Of a stretch of DNA of 49,040 bases, positions 8,387 to 16,895 are shown one piece after another. The position numbers and the translations under genes are program-made. The DNA comes from Pseudomonadota bacterium. Lineage in GTDB: Bacteria; Pseudomonadota; Gammaproteobacteria; Burkholderiales; JABEVD01. Each line of letters opens with the position of its first letter. Positions within the stretch are counted from its first letter, which is position 1. The notes below the pieces were generated by a model. It was not told the DNA's origin, searched no databases, and saw nothing but the letters and a program-made list of their open reading frames with translations. The stretch is taken from the NCBI GenBank assembly GCA_021802545.1, contig JAJZRS010000023.1, positions 1-49,040 on the forward strand, written 5' to 3'.

Positions 8387-9512
8387 ATTTCCAGAGCAGG
8401 ATCATGAGGCCCGCCAGGGCGAACAGCGATGCGAGGCCGAAAGCGGGCTGAGGCCCGAGCATCTGCCATGCATAGCCTCCGCCAAGCGCGCCCATCGTCC
8501 CGCCGACGCCATAGGCGAGGCTGGTGTAGAAGGACTGGCCTTTCGCCTGGTGTTTCCCCTTGAAGAAGTGATGAACGGCAGCCATTGCTGCGGCATGATG
8601 CGCACCGAAGGTTGCCGCATGCAGGACCTGGGCCATCACGATCAGAAAAAGAGAGTCGACATACCAGCCGATCAGGGCGAACCTCAGCACCGCGCAGGAG
8701 AGGCTGAAGGCCAGGATCGATTTCAGGGTGAAATGCCGCATGATTTTCGGCATCATGAAGAACACGCCGATTTCGCAGATCACGCCGAGCCCCCAAAGCC
8801 ATCCCACGCTGCTTTTCAGGTAGCCGTGGGAGACGAGATAGATCGAAAAGAAGGTGTAGTAGGGGCCGTGCGCCGCCGCCATCAGGAGGCATGAGGAAAA
8901 GAGCGCGAGCACTTCGCTTCTCTTCAATATCGATTTCACAGGCACCGAATCCGTCTCATGCGAAAGAGGTGCCGCTTCGGGAACGATCCAGGAAAAGAAC
9001 AGGATGCCGAGCAGAAAGCCGAGCACGGCCAGCAGGATGAAATGGATGGGGGCGTGATCGAGAATCTGTCCGAGACCCACCACGGCGAGAATGAAGCCTA
9101 GCGAGCCCCACGACCTGATCTGTCCGTATCTGTCTATCCGCCCTTCGAGATGGCTCAGCGTCGTCGCCTCGACGAGCGGCAGGCAGGCGCTCCAGAAAAA
9201 GCTCATCAGCATCATGACGGCGAGGAGCCATGAAAACTGCTTGCCGAAGAATACGCCGACATAGGCCGTGACGCTCAAGAGCGCAGCCATCCTCACGATG
9301 GGTATCCTTTTTCCCGTCCTGTCGGCCTGCCACCCCCAAAGAGTGGGCGAGAAGATGCGCATGACCTGCAGCATCGACATCAGCACGCCTATCTGGAATG
9401 CGCTGAAATCGAGCGACTTGAGATAGAGGCTCCAGTAGGGGGTGAAGGCGCCGAGAAAGGAAAAATAGGAAAAATAGAAGCCGGAAAGCGGCCAGTAGGG
9501 AAGCTTCTTCAG
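8367..9512 (-). CDS. MFS transporter, HcaT-like, probable CTG start
   Basis: Inner-membrane major facilitator with about 12 membrane segments, 381 residues with the start proposed here. The first in-frame ATG (9386) would remove the first helix. The upstream frame is open and encodes an obvious first segment ([20 protein letters not shown]) typical of the HcaT/LacY-like MFS_1 group. No ATG, GTG or TTG exists in that extension. A CTG at 9512-9510 overlaps the aroC stop as CTGA and has AGGG seven bases before it. [10 protein letters not shown] is the family motif between helices 2 and 3. The substrate is unknown; nearby aroC does not prove an aromatic substrate. The gene is probably co-transcribed with aroC. 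Confidence 0.85.
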   Translation of the reverse strand: MKKLPYWPLSGFYFSYFSFLGAFTPYWSLYLKSLDFSAFQIGVLMSMLQVMRIFSPTLWGWQADRTGKRIPIVRMAALLSVTAYVGVFFGKQFSWLLAVMMLMSFFWSACLPLVEATTLSHLEGRIDRYGQIRSWGSLGFILAVVGLGQILDHAPIHFILLAVLGFLLGILFFSWIVPEAAPLSHETDSVPVKSILKRSEVLALFSSCLLMAAAHGPYYTFFSIYLVSHGYLKSSVGWLWGLGVICEIGVFFMMPKIMRHFTLKSILAFSLSCAVLRFALIGWYVDSLFLIVMAQVLHAATFGAHHAAAMAAVHHFFKGKHQAKGQSFYTSLAYGVGGTMGALGGGYAWQMLGPQPAFGLASLFALAGLMILLWKFRLSPG

Positions 9513-10612
9513 TCCTTCACCCTGCCGGAAATCTTCGGCGTCGAACAGGAGACATCCATGTTCTGCGCCCTGTGCCTCAAGGCATGGTCGATCAGCACCA
9601 GCGCGAGCATGGCTTCCGCGATCGGCGTGGCCCGTATGCCGACGCAGGGGTCATGCCTGCCGTGCGTCTCGACATGGGTGTCCGCGCCGGCCTTGTCGAT
9701 GCTGCGCCGCTCCAGCCTGATGCTGGAAGTGGGCTTGACGGCGATGCGCGCTACGATGTCCTGCCCGGTCGAAATGCCGCCCAGTACGCCGCCCGCATGG
9801 TTGCTGAGAAATCCTTGGGAGGTGAGCTCGTCGCCGTGCTCCGTGCCCTTCTGGGAAACGCAGCGGAAGCCGTCCCCGATCTCGACGCCCTTGACCGCAT
9901 TGATGCTCATCAACGCATAGGCGATTTCTGCGTCCAGCCTGTCGAATACGGGCTCTCCCCATCCGACCTGCATGTTTTCCGCGATCACCGTGATCTCAGC
10001 ACCGACGGAATCCCCCGATTTCCTCAGGGAATCCATGTATTCTTCGAGCTTGCCGACGATGCCAGGATCGGGCGAAAAGAACGGATTCTCGTCGACCGAG
10101 GCCCATCCCTTGAAGGGGATTTCGATGGAGCCCAGCCTGGAAAGATAGCCTCGAACGGTAACGCCGTAGCGCAGATTGAGCCATTTCTTTGCGATCGCGC
10201 CTGCTGCCACCCGCGCCGCAGTTTCCCTCGCAGAAGATCTTCCGCCCCCCCTGTGGTCCCTGATGCCGTATTTCTGCCAGTAGGTGTAGTCGGCATGCCC
10301 CGGCCTGAAGGTCTCCACCAGGTTGCCGTAGTCGCGGCTCCTCTGGTCCTCGTTCCTGATGAGGAGCCCGATCGGCGTGCCCGTCGTCTTGCCTTCGAAA
10401 GTGCCCGAAAGGATTTCGACCGTGTCGGACTCGCGCCTTTGCGTCACGTGCCTGGAAGTGCCGGGCTTTCTCCTGTCCAGGTCCTTCTGGATGTCTGCTT
10501 CGCAAAGATCCATGCCGGGCGGGCAGCCGTCCACGACGCAGCCGATGGCGGGGCCATGACTTTCGCCGAAAGAGGTGACGCGAAATAGAATACCCAGGCT
10601 GTTTCCGGACAT
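9509..10612 (-). CDS. aroC: Chorismate synthase
   Basis: Last step of the shikimate pathway: 5-enolpyruvylshikimate-3-phosphate to chorismate, needing reduced FMN. Signatures present are [20 protein letters not shown] at the N-terminus, [14 protein letters not shown]-like substrate loops and the [18 protein letters not shown] segment. I chose ATG 10612 (MSGNSLG), giving 367 residues and matching the family N-terminus. The ATG eight codons upstream lacks a ribosome site, whereas 10612 has GGAAAAG. A TATGAT at 10645-10640 could serve as the -10 element. The downstream MFS gene overlaps its stop codon. Confidence 0.96.
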   Translation of the reverse strand: MSGNSLGILFRVTSFGESHGPAIGCVVDGCPPGMDLCEADIQKDLDRRKPGTSRHVTQRRESDTVEILSGTFEGKTTGTPIGLLIRNEDQRSRDYGNLVETFRPGHADYTYWQKYGIRDHRGGGRSSARETAARVAAGAIAKKWLNLRYGVTVRGYLSRLGSIEIPFKGWASVDENPFFSPDPGIVGKLEEYMDSLRKSGDSVGAEITVIAENMQVGWGEPVFDRLDAEIAYALMSINAVKGVEIGDGFRCVSQKGTEHGDELTSQGFLSNHAGGVLGGISTGQDIVARIAVKPTSSIRLERRSIDKAGADTHVETHGRHDPCVGIRATPIAEAMLALVLIDHALRHRAQNMDVSCSTPKISGRVKD

Positions 10613-10697
10613 GGCTTTTCCGTTGAAAATGGCCATTTTATCATATTGCGGTATGGCATAGGCTCGGCTACCATTTCGCTTGTCGCAAGGAGCTCAG

Positions 10698-11396
10698 ATG
10701 AAACCGGTTGCCATTTTTCGCCACGCCAGGACAGAGGGCGCTGGCTTTCTTTCCGATTATTTCGATGAATCGGGCATTGCCTGGCAGCTTTTCAGGCTGG
10801 ACGAGAAGGAATCCGTGCCCGGGTCCGCATCCGCCTTTTCTGGACTCGTTTTCATGGGCGGGCCGATGAGCGTCAATGACGATCTTCCATGGATACCGCT
10901 CGTACTCGACCTGATCAGGGATGCGGTAGCTAAGGATATTCCCGTGCTCGGCCACTGCCTCGGCGGCCAGTTGATGGCGAAAGCCATGGGCGCCAAGGTC
11001 GGCAGGAACGAGGTGAAGGAAATCGGATGGGGCAGGGTCGATGTCATCGATCAGCAGGACATATGGTTCGGCGGCATGGATTCCTTCACGGCCTTCCATT
11101 GGCATGGGGAAACCTTCGACATACCCGAAGGCGCAATAAAGCTGCTTTCCAGCCGATGGTGCGGCAATCAGGCCTTTTCGGTCGGCCCCCATCTCGCATT
11201 GCAATGCCATGTCGAAATGAATGGCGAGATGGTGAGGCAATGGTGCGAGACGGGGGAAGCGGAAATTCTCGAACATCTGGGGCAGAGCGTGCAAAGCGCG
11301 GGCGAGATGCAGGAAGCCCTGGAAGACAGGATAGAAGAGCTCAACGGAATCGCCAGGAAAATCTACGGCGCTTGGGTTTCGAACCTCGTCACTTGA
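10698..11396 (+). CDS. Class I glutamine amidotransferase family protein
   Basis: Stand-alone GATase1 domain (232 residues) that would release ammonia from glutamine, or hydrolyse a gamma-glutamyl compound. The nucleophile elbow is GHCLGGQ. The histidine-glutamate partners are in LQCHVEM, a variant of the usual QxHPE. FHWHGETFDIP is typical of the GuaA-like and PuuD-like subgroup. AAGGAG five bases before ATG 10698 fixes the start. It is divergent from aroC, and its last eight bases overlap the PilZ gene. No synthetase partner is adjacent, so the acceptor is unknown. Confidence 0.88.
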   Translation: MKPVAIFRHARTEGAGFLSDYFDESGIAWQLFRLDEKESVPGSASAFSGLVFMGGPMSVNDDLPWIPLVLDLIRDAVAKDIPVLGHCLGGQLMAKAMGAKVGRNEVKEIGWGRVDVIDQQDIWFGGMDSFTAFHWHGETFDIPEGAIKLLSSRWCGNQAFSVGPHLALQCHVEMNGEMVRQWCETGEAEILEHLGQSVQSAGEMQEALEDRIEELNGIARKIYGAWVSNLVT

Positions 11397-11748
11397 ACTC
11401 GTTGTTCATCGCGGCGAGATGCATCAGCTTCTTGGTCAGTATGTTGGCGACCTTATCTTCGATATGGGTGAATTCCAGGCCTATCCTGAAGCCGGCCTTG
11501 CCCTGGAGGATGCAGTAGACAACGCGCGCGTGCATCGATATGTCCTGACCTTTCGGGAAAAGGCTGCTCGGGGGTAGTGAAATCGTGACGGTGGCCTTGA
11601 TCGACTCGGGGATGGCAACCTCGCTGTGAAAGCTCGCGCCTGACTGGGAGACGTCGACCGTCCTCGAATTGCAGCTGGCTTCGGGCGACGTGAACCTGAT
11701 TTTCCATTTAACGGCAAAGCGTTCGGAAAGACGATGATCGCGGCTCAA
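11389..11748 (-). CDS. PilZ domain protein, likely c-di-GMP receptor
   Basis: Single PilZ domain of 119 residues in the cytosol. Both cyclic-di-GMP-binding motifs are present: RLSER near residues 6-10 (RxxxR) and DVSQSG (DxSxxG). A C-terminal GFRIGLEFTHIE strand completes the barrel. It is a likely effector for the cyclases encoded at 409-4750, acting on motility, exopolysaccharide or an enzyme partner. It overlaps the DJ-1 family gene by four bases at its start and the convergent amidotransferase gene by eight at its end. It is the last gene of the rpsT-arg strand block. Confidence 0.88.
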   Translation of the reverse strand: MSRDHRLSERFAVKWKIRFTSPEASCNSRTVDVSQSGASFHSEVAIPESIKATVTISLPPSSLFPKGQDISMHARVVYCILQGKAGFRIGLEFTHIEDKVANILTKKLMHLAAMNNEFK

Positions 11749-12281
11749 GACCTCACCAGCGCTTTCTCGACAGCGATGCGCTTGTTTTCGCCTGCCAGGA
11801 TTTCGACGAGTTGAAGGGCAAAATCCATCGCCGTTCCCGGGCTGCGGGAAGTGACGATGGCGCCGTCGGCAAGCACGGGAACGCCGGCATTCGCTACGCC
11901 CATTTTTTCGAGCGTGCCGGGAAAGGCGGTCGCCCTTTTGCCTTCCAAAAGTCCCGCTTTTGCCAACACGGTGGGCGCTGCGCAGATCGCTGCGACATGC
12001 CGGCCATTTGATTCCATTTTCCTGAGCAGGGAAAGAATGCGGTCGTCATCCAGCAGATGCCGGGTGCCTGCGCCGCCGGGCAGGACGACCATGTCGTATT
12101 CGGATTGCAATGCCGTGTCGAGATCGGTGTCCGGAATCAGGACGACGCCGCGGCTCGCTCTGACAGGCCCTTTTTCCAGGCCTGCGCTGACCACATCGAT
12201 CTCTGCCCGCCTCAGAATGTCGATTATTGTGACCGATTCGATCTCTTCGCAGTCCTGCGCGAGCGGCACAAGAACCTTCAT
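11745..12281 (-). CDS. yajL: DJ-1/PfpI family protein, YajL-like
   Basis: Cytosolic protein of 178 residues in the DJ-1/ThiJ superfamily. Members are linked to oxidative and carbonyl stress; whether they are true deglycases is disputed. The conserved acid is in CEEIES. The nucleophile cysteine is in AAICAAP. VVLPGGAGT and SRSPGTAMDFAL are family hallmarks shared with E. coli YajL. It starts one base after yajQ and overlaps the PilZ gene by four, so it is surely co-transcribed. Confidence 0.9.
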   Translation of the reverse strand: MKVLVPLAQDCEEIESVTIIDILRRAEIDVVSAGLEKGPVRASRGVVLIPDTDLDTALQSEYDMVVLPGGAGTRHLLDDDRILSLLRKMESNGRHVAAICAAPTVLAKAGLLEGKRATAFPGTLEKMGVANAGVPVLADGAIVTSRSPGTAMDFALQLVEILAGENKRIAVEKALVRS

Positions 12282-12282
12282 T

Positions 12283-12771
12283 TCAATCCCTGAAGTTCTG
12301 GTACTGAAGCGGAAAATCGGAAATCGATTTCTTCACCAGGGCGATCGCAGCCTGGAGGTCGTCCCGCTTGGCGCCGGAGACGCGCACGGCGTCTCCCTGT
12401 ATGCTCGCCTGGATCTTCATCTTGCTTTCCTTCAGGAGCTTCACGATTTTCTTGGCAAGATCGGCCTCTATCCCGACCTTCACCGTTGACGAACGCTTCA
12501 CCTTGTTGCCGCTGACCTTTTCGATTTTCTCGGATACGTCCATGCAGCGGATGTCGACGCCGCGCTTGGAAAGCTTGCCGTTCAGGATGTCCTGCACCTG
12601 ATCGAGCTGGAATTCGTTGTCGGCAAACACGGTGAGATCGAGTTCAGCCTGCTCGACCCTCGCATCCGACCCCTTGAAGTCGAAGCGCGTTCCGACCTCC
12701 TTGTTGGTCTGGTCGACCGCATTCTTCACTTCCGTCTTGTCGACTTCCGATACGATGTCGAATGAAGGCAT
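12283..12771 (-). CDS. yajQ: YajQ family nucleotide-binding protein
   Basis: Small cytosolic protein (162 residues) with two ferredoxin-like domains. Some family members bind cyclic di-GMP and others bind nucleotides or nucleic acid. The N-terminal [20 protein letters not shown] and the central TRFDFKG are diagnostic, as is the C-terminal [15 protein letters not shown]. It sits between ppnP (seven bases) and yajL (one base). With the PilZ gene two places downstream, it gives this operon two candidate c-di-GMP receptors. Binding of c-di-GMP here is inferred from the family, not seen. Confidence 0.95.
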   Translation of the reverse strand: MPSFDIVSEVDKTEVKNAVDQTNKEVGTRFDFKGSDARVEQAELDLTVFADNEFQLDQVQDILNGKLSKRGVDIRCMDVSEKIEKVSGNKVKRSSTVKVGIEADLAKKIVKLLKESKMKIQASIQGDAVRVSGAKRDDLQAAIALVKKSISDFPLQYQNFRD

Positions 12772-12778
12772 GGTGTTT

Positions 12779-13087
12779 TTATCCGAAGTGGCAGATGTAG
12801 TCCAGCGGTTCCTTCGTTTCGATGTCGAAGGAGCTGTTTGCCGGAACTGAAAAGGATTCGCCGGCTTTGCAGTCCTGCCAGTCTCCGTCAGCGATTTTCA
12901 CCCGGCAGGATCCAGCGTGGATTTCCATGATTTCCGGGGACGACGTCTTGAAGGTGAGGGTCGAAGGCAGAATCACGCCCACGGTCTTTTTCGTGCCGTC
13001 GGGAAAAAGCAGCGTATGGCTCACGCATTTCCCGTCGAAAAACACATTCGATTTCTTGATGACGCTGATGTTGTCGAACTGACTCAT
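12779..13087 (-). CDS. ppnP: Pyrimidine/purine nucleoside phosphorylase
   Basis: Small cupin-fold enzyme (102 residues; formerly DUF1255) that phosphorolyses many nucleosides to base and ribose-1-phosphate. The [19 protein letters not shown] segment, [10 protein letters not shown] and the ending DYICHFG match the family. The ATG at 13087 overlaps the argG stop (ATGA). No link between this salvage reaction and arginine synthesis is known to me, so its place may reflect compaction of the genome. Confidence 0.93.
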   Translation of the reverse strand: MSQFDNISVIKKSNVFFDGKCVSHTLLFPDGTKKTVGVILPSTLTFKTSSPEIMEIHAGSCRVKIADGDWQDCKAGESFSVPANSSFDIETKEPLDYICHFG

Positions 13088-14310
13088 GACTTGTTCCTCA
13101 GATTGGCTGCGATCCTGAGCCGCAGGGCATTGAGCTTGATGAAGCCCGCGGCATCTTTCTGGTCGTATGCGCCCTTGTCGTCCTCGAAGGTGGCGATCGA
13201 AGGGTCGAAGAGCGAATCGGTTTTCGAATCTCTGCCGCAGACGATGACGTTGCCCTTGTAGAGCTTTAGCCTCACCCAGCCGTTCACGCTCGATTGGGAC
13301 GCATCGATCATCTTCTGCAGCATTTCCCGCTCGGGGCTCCACCAGTAGCCGTTGTAGATCAGGCTCGCGTATTTCGGCATGAGCTCGTCCTTGAGGTGCG
13401 CGACTTCCCGGTCGAGCGTGATCGATTCGATGGCGCGGTGCGCTTTGAGCATGATGGTGCCGCCCGGCGTCTCGTAGCATCCCCTGGACTTCATGCCGAC
13501 ATAGCGGTTTTCGACCAGATCCAGCCTGCCGATGCCGTGCTTCCCGCCCAGCCGGTTGAGTTCGAACAGCACGGATGCCGGGGACATTTCCTTGCCGTTG
13601 ATCGAGACGATGTCTCCCTTGCAGAATCCCAGTTCGATGTATTCGGGAAAATCGGGGGCAGCCTCGGGGGAGACCGTCCAGCGCCACATCGATTCCTCGG
13701 CTTCCCTCGAGGGATCCTCCAGATGCCTTCCCTCGTAGGAAATGTGCAGCAGGTTCGCATCCATGGAATAGGGGGAGCCGCCTTCCCGATGCTTCATTTC
13801 GATGGGTATGCCGTGCTTTTCAGCATAGGCGAGCAGCTTCTCGCGGCTCAACAGGTCCCACTCCCGCCACGGGGCGATGATCTTGATGCCGGGCTTCAAT
13901 GCATAGGCGCCGAGCTCGAAGCGCACCTGGTCGTTTCCTTTGCCGGTCGCGCCGTGGCTTACTGCATCAGCCCCGGTGAGGTTGGCGATCTCGATCAGCC
14001 TTTTCGCGATCAGGGGTCTTGCGATGCTGGTGCCGAGCAGATATTCGCCTTCGTAGACCGTGTTCGCCCTGAACATGGGAAAGACGAAGTCCCGGACGAA
14101 TTCCTCGCGCAGATCGTCGATGAAGATCGAATCGGGCTTGATGCCGAATTTCAATGCTTTTTGCCTGGCGGGCTCGAGCTCTTCACCCTGTCCCAGGTCT
14201 GCGGTGAACGTGACGACTTCGCATCCGTAGGTGTCCTGCAGCCATTTCAGGATCACAGAAGTGTCCAGTCCTCCGGAATAGGCGAGGACGACTTTCTTGA
14301 TTTCAGACAT
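13084..14310 (-). CDS. argG: Argininosuccinate synthase
   Basis: Condenses citrulline and aspartate with ATP to argininosuccinate. The pyrophosphatase-type P-loop [11 protein letters not shown] is at the N-terminus. [21 protein letters not shown] and YEGRHLEDP are conserved active-site blocks. The length of 408 residues is typical of the type I enzyme. It is ten bases after argF and overlaps ppnP by four, forming the third enzyme gene of an argD-argF-argG run. argH is not in this window. Confidence 0.97.
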   Translation of the reverse strand: MSEIKKVVLAYSGGLDTSVILKWLQDTYGCEVVTFTADLGQGEELEPARQKALKFGIKPDSIFIDDLREEFVRDFVFPMFRANTVYEGEYLLGTSIARPLIAKRLIEIANLTGADAVSHGATGKGNDQVRFELGAYALKPGIKIIAPWREWDLLSREKLLAYAEKHGIPIEMKHREGGSPYSMDANLLHISYEGRHLEDPSREAEESMWRWTVSPEAAPDFPEYIELGFCKGDIVSINGKEMSPASVLFELNRLGGKHGIGRLDLVENRYVGMKSRGCYETPGGTIMLKAHRAIESITLDREVAHLKDELMPKYASLIYNGYWWSPEREMLQKMIDASQSSVNGWVRLKLYKGNVIVCGRDSKTDSLFDPSIATFEDDKGAYDQKDAAGFIKLNALRLRIAANLRNKS

Positions 14311-14320
14311 GTTTTTTCTT

Positions 14321-15241
14321 TCAGCTGTTGATTCTGCCGAGCAGCAGGTATTCGATGAGCGCTTTTTGCGTATGCAGCCTGTTCTCGGCTTCGTCCCATA
14401 CCACGCTTTGCGGGCCGTCGATCACTTCGGCCTCGACTTCCTGGCCGCGGTGCACGGGCAGGCAATGCATGAAAAGGGCGTCCGACTTGGCGAACGACAT
14501 CATTTCCCTGTCCACCCTGAAGTCCGCGAAATCCTGGGTTCTTTCCTCGGTTTCGTCTTCGTATCCCATGCTGGTCCACACGTCGGTGGTGACGAGGTCG
14601 GCGTCTTTCGCCGCGTCAAGCGGGTCATCGAAGCATTCGAGATGCATCGATTCATAGCTCTCGCCGCGCTCGGGTTCCACCTCGTACCCCGGCGGGGTGG
14701 AGACATGCAGGTTGAAGTCGAGGATCTTGGCGGCCTGCAACCAGGTATTGCACACATTGTTGCTGTCGCCTATCCATGCGACCGTCTTGCCCTTGATCGA
14801 TCCCCTGTGCTCGATGTAGGTGAAGATGTCCGCGAGGATCTGGCAGGGATGGTATTCGTCCGTGAGGCCGTTGATGACCGGCACCTTGGAATGCGCCGCG
14901 AAGCGCTCGATGATCTCATGCTCGAACGTTCTGATCATGACGATGTCGACCATTCTCGAAATGACTTCTGCGACATCTTCGATCGGCTCACCCCGCCCCA
15001 ACTGGGTATCCCTGGAATTCAGATAGAGCGCTGATCCGCCGAACTGGTTCATGCCCGCCTCGAAAGAAACGCGGGTTCTCGTCGAGTTCTTCTCGAAGAT
15101 CATGGCGAGCGTACGTGCGCGCAGCGGCTGGTATAGATCGCGCTTCGCATGCCTTGACTTCAGCAGCTTCGAGCGCTGGAAAAGATATTCAAACTCAGAA
15201 AGCTCTAAGTCCTTGAACTGCAGAAAATGCTTAGGCTTCAT
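14321..15241 (-). CDS. argF: Ornithine carbamoyltransferase
   Basis: Transfers the carbamoyl group to ornithine to give citrulline. The carbamoyl-phosphate motif is STRTR within [15 protein letters not shown]. The ornithine-binding [11 protein letters not shown] and the HPCQILAD region (seen as [11 protein letters not shown]) are intact. The length of 306 residues fits the anabolic trimeric enzyme. It lies 24 bases after argD and 10 before argG in the arginine operon. Confidence 0.97.
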   Translation of the reverse strand: MKPKHFLQFKDLELSEFEYLFQRSKLLKSRHAKRDLYQPLRARTLAMIFEKNSTRTRVSFEAGMNQFGGSALYLNSRDTQLGRGEPIEDVAEVISRMVDIVMIRTFEHEIIERFAAHSKVPVINGLTDEYHPCQILADIFTYIEHRGSIKGKTVAWIGDSNNVCNTWLQAAKILDFNLHVSTPPGYEVEPERGESYESMHLECFDDPLDAAKDADLVTTDVWTSMGYEDETEERTQDFADFRVDREMMSFAKSDALFMHCLPVHRGQEVEAEVIDGPQSVVWDEAENRLHTQKALIEYLLLGRINS

Positions 15242-15265
15242 AATTGTGGATTGACCGGCTTGCCG

Positions 15266-16441
15266 TCAATTTCCCCTCAAAAAATCGATGATCAGAGCGG
15301 ATACCTGATCCACCATTTGTTTTGCTTCTTCTTCTTTCATGACCAGCGCAGGAAGGAGTCTGACCACTTTTTCCGCGGTGACGTTGACGAGTATCCCCTG
15401 TTCCAGCCCCATCGCGGTCAGCTCGAGGCAAGGCCTGTCGAGCTCGATGCCGATCATGAGCCCCTGTCCGCGGATCTGGACGACGCCTTGCACGCCGGAC
15501 AAGCTTTTCGAGAAACCCGACTTGATCGCTTCCCCAAGCATGGCTGCATGTTCGAGCAGCCCTTGTTCCTCGATTATAGCCAAAGTCGCGAGCGCTGCGG
15601 AACAGGCGAGCGGGTTGCCGCCGAATGTCGAGCCATGGTTGCCGGGTTTGAAGATTTCGGCAGCTGTTCCCTTGGCCAGGCAAGCGCCGATGGGCACGCC
15701 GGAGCCCAGGCCCTTGGCGAGCGTCATGACGTCCGGCATGGCTTCCCCATGCTGGAAAGCGAACCATTTTCCGCTTCTTCCCGTTCCGCACTGGACTTCG
15801 TCGAGCATCAGCAGCCAGCCGTGCTGGTCGCAGATCTTTCTGAGCTTGGCAAGATAATCCGCTTCGGGCACCTGAACGCCGCCTTCGCCCTGGTAGGGTT
15901 CGACGAGCACTGCGACGACGTTCTTGTTGTGGGCGGCCACCTGTTCGACTGCCGCGATATCGTCATAGGGGACGCGCGCGAATCCGGCAAGCAGCGGCTC
16001 GAATCCGGCCTGCACCTTCCTGTTTCCCGTCGCCGAAAGGGTCGCCATGGTTCTGCCGTGGAATGATTTTTCCATCACGATGATGGTCGGGATCTCGATG
16101 CCCTTGCCATGGCCATAGAGCCTGGCGAGCTTGATCGCAGCCTCGTTGGCCTCCGCCCCGGAATTGCAGAAGAACACGTTGTCCATGCCGGAAAGTTCGC
16201 AAAGCCTGTTTGCGAGCCTGTCCTGCTGCTCGATTTCGTAGAGGTTGGAGGTGTGGATGAGCTTTGCGGCCTGCTCGGAAATGGCGCGCACGAGGCCGGG
16301 GTGGGCATGCCCCAGGCCGTTGACGGCGACGCCGGATACGGCGTCGAGGTAGCGGCGCCCCGCCTTGTCCCAGAGCCAGACGCCATCCCCGCGTTCGAAA
16401 CTGACGGGGAGGCGCTTATAAGTGTTCATCAAGTGAGACAT
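15266..16441 (-). CDS. argD: Acetylornithine aminotransferase
   Basis: PLP-dependent class III aminotransferase that makes N-acetylornithine, and may act in lysine synthesis as in other bacteria. Length is 391 residues with ATG 16441, which is preceded by GGATGGA. An upstream TTG at 16471 would add ten unlikely residues. The PLP lysine is in TLAKGLGSGVPIGA, and LMLDEVQCGTGR carries the cofactor-ring aspartate. The 89-base gap to rpsT holds an inverted repeat that could terminate rpsT transcription or attenuate read-through into the arginine genes. Confidence 0.94.
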   Translation of the reverse strand: MSHLMNTYKRLPVSFERGDGVWLWDKAGRRYLDAVSGVAVNGLGHAHPGLVRAISEQAAKLIHTSNLYEIEQQDRLANRLCELSGMDNVFFCNSGAEANEAAIKLARLYGHGKGIEIPTIIVMEKSFHGRTMATLSATGNRKVQAGFEPLLAGFARVPYDDIAAVEQVAAHNKNVVAVLVEPYQGEGGVQVPEADYLAKLRKICDQHGWLLMLDEVQCGTGRSGKWFAFQHGEAMPDVMTLAKGLGSGVPIGACLAKGTAAEIFKPGNHGSTFGGNPLACSAALATLAIIEEQGLLEHAAMLGEAIKSGFSKSLSGVQGVVQIRGQGLMIGIELDRPCLELTAMGLEQGILVNVTAEKVVRLLPALVMKEEEAKQMVDQVSALIIDFLRGN

Positions 16442-16462
16442 CTGTCCATCCGAAATAGAAAT

Positions 16463-16479
16463 CGGCGGCAATGCCGCCG
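16463..16479 (-). terminator. Inverted repeat between rpsT and argD
   Basis: Perfect 17-base inverted repeat (CGGCGGCA-A-TGCCGCCG). On the minus strand it is followed by ATTTCTATTTC. As RNA it would form a GC-rich stem of seven pairs with a three-base loop, placed 51 bases after the rpsT stop and 21 before the argD ATG. The T-rich tail is interrupted, so termination is probably partial if it occurs. Confidence 0.45.
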
Positions 16480-16530
16480 AACATATTTATCCGAAACGGG
16501 GCGGTGTCATCCCCTTCAGAGTTGTCTAGC

Positions 16531-16794
16531 TCAGGCCATCGCCTTGATGGCTGCAGAAAGCCTGCTCTTGTGGCGAGACGCTTTGTTCTTGTGAATGATC
16601 TTCTTGTCGGCGATGGAATCCACTGTGCTGACGGATTCCTGGAACACGCTTTGCGCTGCGGACTTGTCGCCGGCTGCGATCGCCTTCTTCACCTTCTTGA
16701 TGGCGGTGCGAAGCTCGGAACGCAGGCTGGCATTGTGCAGGCGTTGCTTGTCTGATTGTCTGGCGCGCTTCCTGGCTTGTGCGCTGTTGGCCAT
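16531..16794 (-). CDS. rpsT: 30S ribosomal protein S20
   Basis: Primary 16S rRNA-binding ribosomal protein of 87 residues, rich in Lys, Arg and Ala. The start [20 protein letters not shown] and the end [13 protein letters not shown] are diagnostic. A strong GAGGAG lies before the ATG. It has its own near-consensus promoter in the gap to murJ, as expected for a highly expressed gene. It is followed by a hairpin and then argD. Confidence 0.98.
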   Translation of the reverse strand: MANSAQARKRARQSDKQRLHNASLRSELRTAIKKVKKAIAAGDKSAAQSVFQESVSTVDSIADKKIIHKNKASRHKSRLSAAIKAMA

Positions 16795-16826
16795 GTGTAC
16801 TCCTCGGAAACTGGGTAAAATCAGAA

Positions 16827-16855
16827 ATCATACGTTTATTCGCTTACTTTGGCAA
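16827..16855 (-). promoter_or_regulatory. rpsT promoter
   Basis: On the minus strand, TTGCCA (16855-16850) and TATGAT (16832-16827) are separated by exactly 17 bases, each matching five of six consensus positions. Transcription would start near 16820, leaving a leader of about 25 bases with GAGGAG before the rpsT ATG. It overlaps the leader side of murJ, which is divergent. Confidence 0.7.
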
Positions 16856-16862
16856 GACAAAA

Positions 16863-16868
16863 TATAAT
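16863..16868 (+). promoter_or_regulatory. -10 element for murJ
   Basis: A perfect TATAAT 27 bases before the murJ ATG, within the divergent rpsT-murJ gap. The best -35 with normal spacing (TTCGCT at 16839-16844) is poor, so this may be a modest promoter or rely on an activator. Confidence 0.4.
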
Positions 16869-16895
16869 GGCCGAATCGCATAAGCCTGGTCAGAC

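Noticed and set aside
8367-9386. MFS transporter starting at ATG 9386
   Set aside because: It would drop the first membrane helix and part of the loop; the open frame upstream encodes both.
12779-13687. A 302-residue frame covering ppnP and part of argG
   Set aside because: Only its last 102 codons (from ATG 13087) resemble a protein family; the rest is out-of-frame argG.
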